Shown: positions 43,172-51,977 of the stretch, piece after piece
Numbering within the stretch: the stretch's first letter is position 1
Layout: each line of letters opens with the position of its first letter
Assembly: GCA_021323755.1 (NCBI GenBank)
Contig: JAJPKJ010000048.1
Coordinates: forward strand, 33,542 to 97,541
DNA from: Chitinophagales bacterium
Lineage (GTDB): Bacteria; Bacteroidota; Bacteroidia; Chitinophagales; Chitinophagaceae
Direction: 5' to 3'
Length of the DNA: 64,000 bases
Notes under the pieces: model-generated
What the model saw: the letters and a program-made list of their open reading frames with translations, nothing else
The model's database searches: none
Told to the model about the DNA's origin: nothing
Program-made: the position numbers and the translations under genes

Positions 43172-45373
43172 TTATTCGCCCGGATGATATGTTTTTTCTG
43201 CGTGTCGTTTTACATCTTCTTTATAAAAAAATACCTCTTTGAATTTTCCTTTACTATACATCAATGCCTGGTCGCTGAAATGTTTTGAGGCCGGATCGCC
43301 ACTCTCTCCCCCCGCAAGCAATGAGCGCGCTTTTATTTTTTCTCCAAATTCAACGACACAAATAAAACTGTTGCCATTTATGCCATATCTTTTTTTTGTG
43401 CCGGGGAAAAAACTACTTGCATAAGATGGAATTTGTCCCCACCATGACGAAGCAAAACCAACGGGAATGCTTTTTTCATCATCATCAAATTTTTCATTCA
43501 GCGCGCCGCTGATTCTTTGATAACGGTTGATCTCCCCCCAGGGCACATCCCATTTTCCCCATCTTTTTTTCATGGTATTGATCGCCTCAGATAAAGGCTT
43601 TAATAATTGATCCGGCATTGCGCGCTTTGCAAAACGTTCTGTCTTTAATACCATGTCAGTTGCATCCGGGTCATTAATATGCATGATTGCGGGTAATAAT
43701 TTTTGCCCCCATTCAATGGCAAGATTTGTTGCGACTGAATTTTCTCCGGAGCGGCCGTCCCAATTTTTTAGAACTGAGATTGGTTCTCTTAATAAAGAAT
43801 ATGAGCTGTCGGTCAGTTTTATATCGTTCTCAAAAGCATGAATAAGTGCAGGAATCAATTTTTCAAAAAAAGAAAGGTACGTATCGTATCCTTTTGCGAT
43901 CACTTTATCAATAGTATAATTGTTTTCATCAGCTAAGATTTTTACTGCGTTTATTGCCCGGAAGTTTTCCGGATCGGGCGCCATATAATGGGGGTAATTT
44001 TCTTTTTTTGGACTATTTATTCCCGCAACAGAAAAAGGCGTCGAGTTGCAATTTTGCAACCACCCGTTTGATGGGTTATACACATGAATAATTTGCTCAA
44101 TGCTATGGGTGCCTTTCCATTCAGTTGCAGCAATGCTTCCGTCGACTGCTTGAGACCAATTGTATTGTGTATCTCTCACTGGAATAAAATTTCCATGCCA
44201 GTAAGCAATATTTCCTTCAGCATCTGCATACACCGTGTTGTTTGATGTGTTGCTGCGCAGATCAAGAACTTTTTTGAAATCAGCAAAACTTTCTGTTTTC
44301 GTTCGTAACCAGCATTGCATTAATCCATTTAATGAGCGATTATAGGAGCGAAGGCTGATCCATTGTCCGTCCCGTTTTCCCATTATCGGTCCGTGATGTG
44401 TAAAATACGCCGTGATTTTTTTTGACTTTATTATTTCATCTTCTTTGTAATTGATGATAATGTTTTTTTGCGTGAGCGGTTTTAATTCATGCTCATATTC
44501 ATAAACCCATTTTCCGTCTTGTTCGCTCACTTTTTCAACGTAAGTATCTGCGACATCCACATCGCTTGAAGTGTGCATCCAGGCACAATGTTCATTAAAA
44601 CCCTGGTACACGAAAAATTGTCCCCAGGTAACTGCGCCGTAAACATTCAACCCTTCCTCGCTAACCATATGCACTTCCGGACGGAAATAAAATGTTACGT
44701 GGGGATTAATGTACAATATTGCGTGATGCGAAGCAGTGATTGATGGGGAGAACGCAAACCCATTTGAGCCGGTTAATATTTCATCTTCATTATTTTGCGG
44801 GGCGGACTCTGTTGCTGTACTAGGAGTATTGCCATAAAAATTTTTTAGGTCGACAGCAGTCATTCCGGCTGTGTTTATTGCTCCTATGCTTCCATCTGTC
44901 CATAACAATGGATACCATCTTTCAAAGTGATTTAATAATGCAGGTTTTATTTCAGGGTGTTTGTACAAAAAATAATTTATTCCATCCGCAAATGCATCGC
45001 ACAATTTTTTTAACCAATCCGGTGAATTATTATAGTCTTTTATGGCATCTGCAGAATCAATGATAAGATGCATAAGCAGGTCATTGTACAAATTACTTTC
45101 TCCGTTTATTTCTGCAAGCCTGCCCAATTTTTCAATGTAATTTATCTCCACCCTTTTGAAATCATCTTCACATTGCGCATATAATAATCCAAACACCGCA
45201 TCAGCATCTGTTTTTCCATAAACATGCGGAATTCCCCATGTATCGCGGATTATAGAGACTTGTGTCGCTTCATTTTGCCAACGCTTAATTTCGTTTTTTG
45301 AAAATTGCGCGACCGTAATATTAGCCGATGTAACAAGACCCGCAATGAAGAAAAATATTTTTATCGTTTTCAT
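43172..45373 (-). CDS. Penicillin-acylase-family Ntn hydrolase
   Basis: A 733-residue precursor: signal peptide (ending ITVAQ), alpha chain, spacer and beta chain. The self-processing nucleophile Ser is the S of TGSNGFAFSPS, with the following HAILYINPHV as the beta-chain start region. Family enzymes hydrolyse amides such as penicillins and acyl-homoserine lactones in the periplasm. The ATG at 45373 overlaps the TGA of the upstream deacetylase gene (ATGA), so the two are translationally coupled. Confidence 0.88.
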   Translation of the reverse strand: MKTIKIFFFIAGLVTSANITVAQFSKNEIKRWQNEATQVSIIRDTWGIPHVYGKTDADAVFGLLYAQCEDDFKRVEINYIEKLGRLAEINGESNLYNDLLMHLIIDSADAIKDYNNSPDWLKKLCDAFADGINYFLYKHPEIKPALLNHFERWYPLLWTDGSIGAINTAGMTAVDLKNFYGNTPSTATESAPQNNEDEILTGSNGFAFSPSITASHHAILYINPHVTFYFRPEVHMVSEEGLNVYGAVTWGQFFVYQGFNEHCAWMHTSSDVDVADTYVEKVSEQDGKWVYEYEHELKPLTQKNIIINYKEDEIIKSKKITAYFTHHGPIMGKRDGQWISLRSYNRSLNGLMQCWLRTKTESFADFKKVLDLRSNTSNNTVYADAEGNIAYWHGNFIPVRDTQYNWSQAVDGSIAATEWKGTHSIEQIIHVYNPSNGWLQNCNSTPFSVAGINSPKKENYPHYMAPDPENFRAINAVKILADENNYTIDKVIAKGYDTYLSFFEKLIPALIHAFENDIKLTDSSYSLLREPISVLKNWDGRSGENSVATNLAIEWGQKLLPAIMHINDPDATDMVLKTERFAKRAMPDQLLKPLSEAINTMKKRWGKWDVPWGEINRYQRISGALNEKFDDDEKSIPVGFASSWWGQIPSYASSFFPGTKKRYGINGNSFICVVEFGEKIKARSLLAGGESGDPASKHFSDQALMYSKGKFKEVFFYKEDVKRHAEKTYHPGE

Positions 45374-46380
45374 TTTCCAACTTTTGCTCTTCTTTCTTTT
45401 AATTCTCTCCATGTGGTTAAAATGATTCTTTCATCATGCAATGCTTTTTTAAAAGCAGGATCAAGCATCGCCAACATATCGCCCCTGCGAACAGGTCCTG
45501 AATCCGAAATATGCTTAAATACTTCTGTTGTAGCGGTGCAATGCATGATCATCATTGTAACTCCGGGCTTCAATGATTTTATCGCGGCAATATATTTTTG
45601 CGTTTTGAATACTTGCAGTTTTGCATCATCATTTTTAATATCGTCAGGAATTTTCCAATCGTAACTGTTATTTTCCAAATCATCAAGTACCGGCAAACCT
45701 GCCTCCCACAAGGTTTTCCCGGCTTGGCGAATCTGCTGAACAAATGCGTCGGGGAAATGCATTTGTTTTTGTATCAACACATCATGACCGCCTGGTAACA
45801 TTATTGGAATATGATTTTCAATACCAACCTTTATATATCTTTCAGTGAAGGCCGGTGTTCCGAATAATGTGCCCATGTGTGTGTCAAGATGAGTTGGTTC
45901 AAAACCCATAGCCCGCGCACGCTCCAGCTGAGCTCGGATTTCTTTCTCCACCTCATCGGCAGTTGCATGTATGATAACCGCTTCCACGCTCGGCCATAGA
46001 TCGCCTTCATTATCCACCAAACCCGGAACATTGTTTTTCCCCGCAACCGGTCCCCAACGATAATCTTTCCATTCACTGGTTAGTGTAAGATGTAATCCTG
46101 CATCAATGTTTGGATTATTTTTTAACCAATGAACAAACCCTGGAACCCAGGGGCAAGGCATCATCACACTGCAACTTGTAGAAACGCCCTTTGTCAACGC
46201 CGCAATTCCGCCTTCATTTGAATCGAAACTCATTCCCATATCATCTACGTGCAAGATCAATACCCGCGAACCTTTAGGATAACCCAGTTTTTCTGCATAA
46301 GTAATTGAATCATTTTGTGCAGACAAAAATGATGAAGTGAAAAGAATGATTTGCAAGAAAGTTAATCTCTTTATTAGCAT
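45370..46380 (-). CDS. Secreted ChbG/YdjC-type polysaccharide deacetylase
   Basis: A 336-residue protein from ATG 46380 with a signal peptide (ending FLSAQ). It has the YdjC/ChbG-like LILHVDDMGMS metal-binding Asp pair, GLHLTLTSEW and THLDTHMGTLF. ChbG removes an acetyl group from chito-oligosaccharides. The substrate is probably an N-acetylated sugar outside the cytoplasm. It is coupled with the penicillin acylase gene, suggesting stepwise removal of acyl groups from one amide-bearing substrate (inference). Confidence 0.82.
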   Translation of the reverse strand: MLIKRLTFLQIILFTSSFLSAQNDSITYAEKLGYPKGSRVLILHVDDMGMSFDSNEGGIAALTKGVSTSCSVMMPCPWVPGFVHWLKNNPNIDAGLHLTLTSEWKDYRWGPVAGKNNVPGLVDNEGDLWPSVEAVIIHATADEVEKEIRAQLERARAMGFEPTHLDTHMGTLFGTPAFTERYIKVGIENHIPIMLPGGHDVLIQKQMHFPDAFVQQIRQAGKTLWEAGLPVLDDLENNSYDWKIPDDIKNDDAKLQVFKTQKYIAAIKSLKPGVTMMIMHCTATTEVFKHISDSGPVRRGDMLAMLDPAFKKALHDERIILTTWRELKERRAKVGK

Positions 46381-46467
46381 AGCAATTCTATTGATGAATG
46401 AAAGATGACGATGCACCATTGAAGGTAAAACGAAATTTATTTCGGCAGATAATTTCAAAAAAGATTA

Positions 46468-47256
46468 TTAGTGAAACCGGTATCCCAATATCACCTTAAA
46501 AATAGCATTGTCTGTGCTATTCGTAAATCCCCAGCCATAACCACAATTGAATTCCCAGTCGGGTGACCAGTCAAGATCAATTGCAGCAAACAATTGATGC
46601 TGCTGACTTTGATAAGGAAAGAAATTATTCAACGGACCAAGTGCGCCATAATATTCAAAACCACCGGCAACAACTTTGGTAATATTATATGCTGCCTTCA
46701 CATTAGGAGAAAAAATGTAGACATCATTTTTTGAAGCCCCATGAAACGATTTATCAAATGTTGGATTGACCGATACGTACAAGTTTCCAATTTGCTTATC
46801 AACAATTGGGCGGATTTCCATTGACCAGTCATCAGCATCATATTGTTTTTTTTGATAGCCTCCTTCAATTGATAAACTAACACCAACCGGCCAATTCCAT
46901 TCTTTCGGAACCATTATTCTCGGACGAATATGACTGCCAACATAAGTTGTTCGATTATCACTGCCAATGGCATTAAAAAAATAAAATCCGATTTCAAAAA
47001 TATTGGTGAAGCCATGTGTTATTTCAATCGTTTCGTGCAGCATATTATTTGTTGGCAATACCCCTGCTTCAACCTGTTTACTTCCGTCGAAAGTAAAATT
47101 GCTGTGTAGCTCAACCATTGTGTTATGTTTGGCAACGGTTTGTGATCCGTAAACCTGTATCTCGTAATTATCCTGGCTAAAAGAGTAATGAAAAAAAGAA
47201 GAGAAAAATAAAAGTAAGAATGATATCCTTTTGAATTGGTTAAGAAGTTGTTTCAT
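46468..47256 (-). CDS. Outer-membrane beta-barrel protein, unknown
   Basis: A 262-residue protein with a signal peptide (ending YSFSQ) and alternating amphipathic strands ending in the aromatic ILGYRFH, typical of a barrel C-terminus. No family I can name. It is 87 bases upstream of the deacetylase gene and may act as its porin. Confidence 0.65.
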   Translation of the reverse strand: MKQLLNQFKRISFLLLFFSSFFHYSFSQDNYEIQVYGSQTVAKHNTMVELHSNFTFDGSKQVEAGVLPTNNMLHETIEITHGFTNIFEIGFYFFNAIGSDNRTTYVGSHIRPRIMVPKEWNWPVGVSLSIEGGYQKKQYDADDWSMEIRPIVDKQIGNLYVSVNPTFDKSFHGASKNDVYIFSPNVKAAYNITKVVAGGFEYYGALGPLNNFFPYQSQQHQLFAAIDLDWSPDWEFNCGYGWGFTNSTDNAIFKVILGYRFH

Positions 47257-47377
47257 AATCTTATCCTAAGAGCCATTAGAATGATAAAACCTGCATGTAA
47301 ATATAATTAAGTAGACCGAAACAATCAGGCGATTAACATTTGCTTCATAATCTTTTTTTCATCACGAATTGAGATCA

Positions 47378-48676
47378 TCATTTGAATTTCAGACTCATTG
47401 AAATGATGTTTGCAGCAAGATCTGTTGTTTGCAAATAATGGCCATATCTTATTTCAACGACGTTCAAGCCTTTTATTAATACCCCTTTTGGCGGAGCAAG
47501 CCGAATTCCCATACCAAAAAAATGGCTGGTAAAAGCAGAGAGTTCTGGATTGCTGGTGTAATATTTATCCTGCACAGAGTGCTGCTCGTATGCCGCATAA
47601 TAATTTACCGCGGTTTGCGCATAGTATCTGTAAAAAGGAGACAATGAAAAGAAAGGCGTGATTTTTATCGGCAATTCAATATTTGCAGTATGGGAGATCA
47701 ATCCCCAGCTGTCAATATAAAAACGATAGTAGGTTTTGATAATAATATTATCACCCAAAAAATAATTAAGTCTGAAACCCAGCGGCAATTTGAATCTTTC
47801 TGATGGAAGATTTTCTATTGTATCTTTTCCATTATTTAAAAAAACACGGTGAAAAGGCAAACCAAGATATCCGTTTTGATAAACGAGATCAAGTTCAACA
47901 CTGCCTTGTGTGCGTTGATTAATGATTTGTGAAAAAGAAAATGAAGCAGTATAAGTATCCCGTGCGCGCGAGGGAGTAACGACTTTTGAACCTTTGCTCA
48001 CAACCTGTCCTGAACCATAACTTAAAGCTTCTGTTCGTCCGCTCGCGGTGGTAATATAAACAATGCTATCTCCGGCAGGAACATTTTTTATTGAATCGAC
48101 AGGGATGAATTCGGAAGGTTTTATCATTTTTATCTGATCAAAATACCCGGTAAGCTTTGCGCTGAATTCGCCGTTGTTTTTATTCTTTTTGGAAAAAGAG
48201 GTGTTGAGTCCGATAGAATGATAATATTTATGCTCTGCAGAATAATAAGCACCAATTCCAAATTCAGTTCCTTTTTTATCATTAGCGATCGTCCAATCGA
48301 ATGTTGGATAAATTCTAAGTCCATTATTTTTTGCGTGACCATTGGAATCTACATAAGCCTGTGATGCGGCAGTGTGATAATCAATTCCAATCCCGGCATC
48401 AAATGTGTTCTTGCGTTTCTTCCCATCCGAACTTATGAATTTCAGATCCAATCCGTTGGCGAAATCAGTGACGTTACCAATGCCTTTGGGTCCGGGGATC
48501 CCCCCCATTACCGCAGATTTATCTGCAGTCTGATCATAATAACTCGTTACAATATTTACTTCGTCGAGCTTTAATTTCTTTGGTTTATAATCAGCGGTAT
48601 CTTTTATAGTGGTTTGCGAAAATGCATGAACCATCATTATGTACATTCCGATAACAGTAAGACAAATCTTTCTCAT
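47378..48676 (-). CDS. DUF3570 outer-membrane barrel
   Basis: A 432-residue protein: signal peptide (ending HAFSQ), a short KLKLDEVNIVTSYYDQTADKSAVMGG segment typical of DUF3570, then beta-strands through to IISMSLKFK. DUF3570 proteins are predicted outer-membrane barrels of unknown function. It is the last gene of the thioredoxin-ApbE-DUF4266-DUF3570 run, 29 bases after DUF4266. I infer it forms the outer-membrane partner of the small lipoprotein. Confidence 0.85.
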   Translation of the reverse strand: MRKICLTVIGMYIMMVHAFSQTTIKDTADYKPKKLKLDEVNIVTSYYDQTADKSAVMGGIPGPKGIGNVTDFANGLDLKFISSDGKKRKNTFDAGIGIDYHTAASQAYVDSNGHAKNNGLRIYPTFDWTIANDKKGTEFGIGAYYSAEHKYYHSIGLNTSFSKKNKNNGEFSAKLTGYFDQIKMIKPSEFIPVDSIKNVPAGDSIVYITTASGRTEALSYGSGQVVSKGSKVVTPSRARDTYTASFSFSQIINQRTQGSVELDLVYQNGYLGLPFHRVFLNNGKDTIENLPSERFKLPLGFRLNYFLGDNIIIKTYYRFYIDSWGLISHTANIELPIKITPFFSLSPFYRYYAQTAVNYYAAYEQHSVQDKYYTSNPELSAFTSHFFGMGIRLAPPKGVLIKGLNVVEIRYGHYLQTTDLAANIISMSLKFK

Positions 48677-48705
48677 GTAGTGGGTTTAAACAGATTTTAA
48701 ATGGA

Positions 48706-48930
48706 TTAATTACAGCCGCATCCGCCGCCTGTTTTGCCGCCGTTGGCGCCAGATGAACCTTCGCGGTACGATTGCGCATTCAATTCATTCTTTTCAACTT
48801 TTCTGTTTGCTAACGTCATTTCGGAATCATTAATCCGATTTTTTTGATATTCTTTTACATGAGCACAGGATGCTAATATCAAACCTGTAATCAGCGCTGC
48901 ACAATATTTCATCAGTCTTTGTTTTCTCAT
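48706..48930 (-). CDS. DUF4266 tiny lipoprotein with Gly/Cys tail
   Basis: A 74-residue lipoprotein from ATG 48930: lipobox LASC (Cys22), HVKEYQKNRIND, and the DUF4266 C-terminus YREGSSGANGGKTGGGCGCN. The tail holds two Cys (71 and 73) and many Gly. Residues 57-63, EGSSGAN, resemble the ApbE acceptor consensus D-x-x-S-G-A-T with Asn at the acceptor position. It is 10 bases after apbE. Function unknown; a redox or metal-binding surface lipoprotein is inferred. Confidence 0.87.
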   Translation of the reverse strand: MRKQRLMKYCAALITGLILASCAHVKEYQKNRINDSEMTLANRKVEKNELNAQSYREGSSGANGGKTGGGCGCN

Positions 48931-48940
48931 AATTGATTTT

Positions 48941-49873
48941 TTAATTAAGCCGAATATTTTTTGATGTATAAATGGTGTCATTATCGTCAATAAGAATTGC
49001 TTCTATATCATTTATTTGATTGATCATATTCATTCCTGCCTTTATTCCCATTATCATTACCGGTGTTGCCATAGCATCAGCAATCTCTGCATTTGTAGTG
49101 ATGATCGTGGCGCTTTTTATTCCCGTTACAGGTAATCCTGTTCTTGGATTAATGGTGTGAGAATATTTCTTTCCGTTAACAATTATAAATTTTTCATAAT
49201 TGCCTGAAGTGGCGACAGCCATATTGGTAATATTCAAGTATGAAAATACTTTGCCTGCTGTATTTGGATCAACAATTCCAATAGTCCATGGTTGCCCGTT
49301 TGGCTGAAGGCCCCATGTAGTAAGGTCCCCGGAGGCATTTACAATTCCGCTTTCAACTCCAAATTCTTTCATTACATATTTCGCCCGTTCTGCTGCATAC
49401 CCTTTTCCTATCCCGCCAAAACCGATGCGCATTCCTTCCTCTTTTAAAAACACCGTGCATTTTTCATCATCCAGGATTATATTTCTATAATTGATGAGAC
49501 GAACCATATTCTTTGCAGTCACTTTATCCGGAAGAGATTCCATTGTTGTATCGAAATTCCATAACCGTTTATCAACGGAGCCGTATGTAATATCAAATGC
49601 GCCCTGCGTAACTTTTGATATTCTGATTGAACGTTCAATGATGTTGAAAGTCTCTCGGCTCACTTCCACCGCGGCGATGCCCGCATTTTTATTAATCAGA
49701 TTTGTTTCACTGTTATCGTTAAACGTAGTGAGTAATTTTTCTATTCGCTGAATTTCAGTAATACCAGCATTAATAGCCTCATTTGCCCAAATTTCATTAT
49801 TGGCAACAACACACAGTTCAAATTTATTGCCCATTAGTTTTAATGCTTGCTTAAAAACTTTTTTTTCAGACAT
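48941..49873 (-). CDS. apbE: FAD:protein FMN transferase (ApbE family)
   Basis: A 310-residue ApbE with IGKGYAAERAKYVMKE, VNASGDLTTWG, SHTINPRTGLPVTG and a C-terminal metal-binding region. ApbE moves FMN from FAD onto a Ser/Thr of an acceptor protein. Most ApbE proteins are exported; this one lacks a visible signal peptide or lipobox, so it may act in the cytoplasm unless the start is misplaced. Its gene is five bases after the thioredoxin gene and 10 before DUF4266, so the operon is tight. Confidence 0.9.
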   Translation of the reverse strand: MSEKKVFKQALKLMGNKFELCVVANNEIWANEAINAGITEIQRIEKLLTTFNDNSETNLINKNAGIAAVEVSRETFNIIERSIRISKVTQGAFDITYGSVDKRLWNFDTTMESLPDKVTAKNMVRLINYRNIILDDEKCTVFLKEEGMRIGFGGIGKGYAAERAKYVMKEFGVESGIVNASGDLTTWGLQPNGQPWTIGIVDPNTAGKVFSYLNITNMAVATSGNYEKFIIVNGKKYSHTINPRTGLPVTGIKSATIITTNAEIADAMATPVMIMGIKAGMNMINQINDIEAILIDDNDTIYTSKNIRLN

Positions 49874-49878
49874 GCAAT

Positions 49879-50319
49879 TTATTTATCAGCATTAATGAAT
49901 GACTGCACCTCGGAAACAAACGCTTCTGGTTTTTCATTTGGAAAACCATCCCAATCTTTCAATATCTTTCCATTGGCATTCAATAATACAGTATAAGGGA
50001 ATTTTCCCTGCGAGTTATATTGATCTGCCATTGCGTTGTTTAAATCCTGCTGTTTTGCGGGCAATTGATTTTTTTTCATTCTCGGAAAATCTGCGTTAAC
50101 TAATATTAGCGTCGAATCTGCAAACTGTTCAAATGATCCGCTCTCAAAAATTTCTTTATGCATGCGAATGCAGGGTCCGCACCAATCTGAACCCGAAAAA
50201 TTCAACAAAATGTGTCGATGTTCTTTTTTGGCAAGCTGTTTAGCCTCATTTAGATCGTAATGCCATGTAGTGAGGGAGGATAAAATAAATGACAATAAGA
50301 AAAGTGAAGTGTTTTTCAT
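49879..50319 (-). CDS. Thioredoxin-family protein of the ApbE/DUF4266 operon
   Basis: A 146-residue protein with an N-terminal hydrophobic signal (MKNTSLFLLSFILSSLTTW), then a thioredoxin fold with SDWCGPCIRMHKE active site and a cis-Pro GKFPYTVLL. CGPC is the reducing-type motif. It probably keeps the Cys of the downstream DUF4266 tail in a defined state (inference). It starts the four-gene operon. Confidence 0.87.
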   Translation of the reverse strand: MKNTSLFLLSFILSSLTTWHYDLNEAKQLAKKEHRHILLNFSGSDWCGPCIRMHKEIFESGSFEQFADSTLILVNADFPRMKKNQLPAKQQDLNNAMADQYNSQGKFPYTVLLNANGKILKDWDGFPNEKPEAFVSEVQSFINADK

Positions 50320-50582
50320 TTCGGAATTGTTTTAAAGAATCAATTTTAGCCCGCTGGTTCTATTCCATATCGATACGGATCGTAAATCAAAAAGGTTGTT
50401 CGGCTTTTCCAATTTTTATGACTACAAATTTGAAAAACATTTTAGTTAAATTTTGTTAATTTCAACAAAACTGGAATATTGTTTCAAAACTCTTTCAATG
50501 GCAACTAACATGAGTCTATTGCAAAAACCTTTCCGGATTATTTTATATAACTTTAGTTTTTTCCTTCAAAAAATAAATTTGC

Positions 50583-51977
50583 ATGAAGCTTGACTTTTCC
50601 GGAAAGATCCGAAGAGGTTATATGGCGGCATTTCTGCTGCTTCTTGTTTCATATGTGCTTAGCATCGCGGCGGTCCTTCAATTAAATAAACAAAATCAAT
50701 GGGTTAATCATTCCCGTGAAGTGATCAATAAACTGGAGTTGCTTCTTTCTTACTTAAAAGATTCAGAAATTGGATTTCGCGGATTGGTTATGATGAAAGA
50801 TGAGAAATTTCTGCTGCCGTACTATACCAGCCAGCGAAGGGTTGATTCAATGTATAAAAACCTGTATACCGCCACATCGGACAATCCCATTGAATCAGAA
50901 AGAATCCAGGTTCTAAAACCATTGCTCAACAAAAAATTCCAACTGATCGCATTGCAAATTGATAGTTTGAGAGGTTCTGGTCTTGAAATAGATGATTTCG
51001 GAAAACAAAAAGCTTACGAAAGCAAACAGTTAATGGATAGTATCCGCAACACTGTTGGATTGATGGAGAATCGCGAGGACGAATTACTAAAAAAAAGAAT
51101 TGCCAACGTAAGTTCTTCTAATCGTGCGGTATACACCATCATTATTATCACGCTGATAATTTCTGTATTGTTATTACTATATTCAGCCATTACGTTTACC
51201 ATTGAAAACAGGGGAAAGCGAAAAGCTAGGTTGGAGGCAGAAGATTATCATACCCAATTAGAAAAAAGAATTGTTGAATTGGATTCTGCCAATAAAGAAT
51301 TGGTTGAATTGCGTAGCCAGGAGAAATTTGCAAGCACCGGACGAATTGCGCGTGTCATCGCTCATGAGATCAGAAATCCGCTTACGAATATAAATCTTTC
51401 TGCTGATCAATTGGTTGCTGAAGATGTTTCTAAGGATGAAAAGAAATACTTGCTCGATGTCATCACGCGCAATTCAAAAAGGATAAATCATCTTATCACC
51501 GATCTGCTGAATGCAACAAAATTTTCTGAATTGAATTACCAGCGAACGGATATTAATGACCTGCTCGATGAAACTTTACAATTTGCAGCAGACCGTGCAC
51601 AGTTAAATAAAATAACAATCGAAAAAAAATATGCAGAAAATATCCCGCCTGTTCAAGTTGATAAAGAGCGAATGAAAATCGCTTTCCTGAACATCATCGT
51701 TAATGCGATCGAGTCAATGGATGCCGCAACCGGTCTGCTTTTACTCGAAACAATGGTAAAGAATGACAGTTGTATCATCAATATCTCTGACAATGGAAAA
51801 GGAATGGATAAGGAAACATTGTCAAAAATTTTTGATCCATTTTTCACTTCTAAAAATTATGGAACTGGTTTGGGATTAACCAATACGCAGAATATTATTC
51901 TAAATCACAAGGGGAAAATCCAGGTTACCAGTGAACCGGGAAAAGGAACTACCTTCAGCATTGTTTTGAATATTTAG
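50583..51977 (+). CDS. Sensor histidine kinase with CHASE3 domain
   Basis: A 464-residue kinase: TM (about 14-33), CHASE3-type extracytoplasmic helices (about 35-180, with SEIGFRGLVM), second TM (about 184-208), coiled coil, HisKA with IAHEIRNPLTNI (phospho-His261) and an HATPase with DNGKGMD and GTGLGL. It should autophosphorylate on a periplasmic stimulus. There is no response regulator next to it, so it is an orphan here. The upstream 263-base gap has only a small TTTTGTT/AACAAAA hairpin near 50451-50470. Confidence 0.9.
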   Translation: MKLDFSGKIRRGYMAAFLLLLVSYVLSIAAVLQLNKQNQWVNHSREVINKLELLLSYLKDSEIGFRGLVMMKDEKFLLPYYTSQRRVDSMYKNLYTATSDNPIESERIQVLKPLLNKKFQLIALQIDSLRGSGLEIDDFGKQKAYESKQLMDSIRNTVGLMENREDELLKKRIANVSSSNRAVYTIIIITLIISVLLLLYSAITFTIENRGKRKARLEAEDYHTQLEKRIVELDSANKELVELRSQEKFASTGRIARVIAHEIRNPLTNINLSADQLVAEDVSKDEKKYLLDVITRNSKRINHLITDLLNATKFSELNYQRTDINDLLDETLQFAADRAQLNKITIEKKYAENIPPVQVDKERMKIAFLNIIVNAIESMDAATGLLLLETMVKNDSCIINISDNGKGMDKETLSKIFDPFFTSKNYGTGLGLTNTQNIILNHKGKIQVTSEPGKGTTFSIVLNI

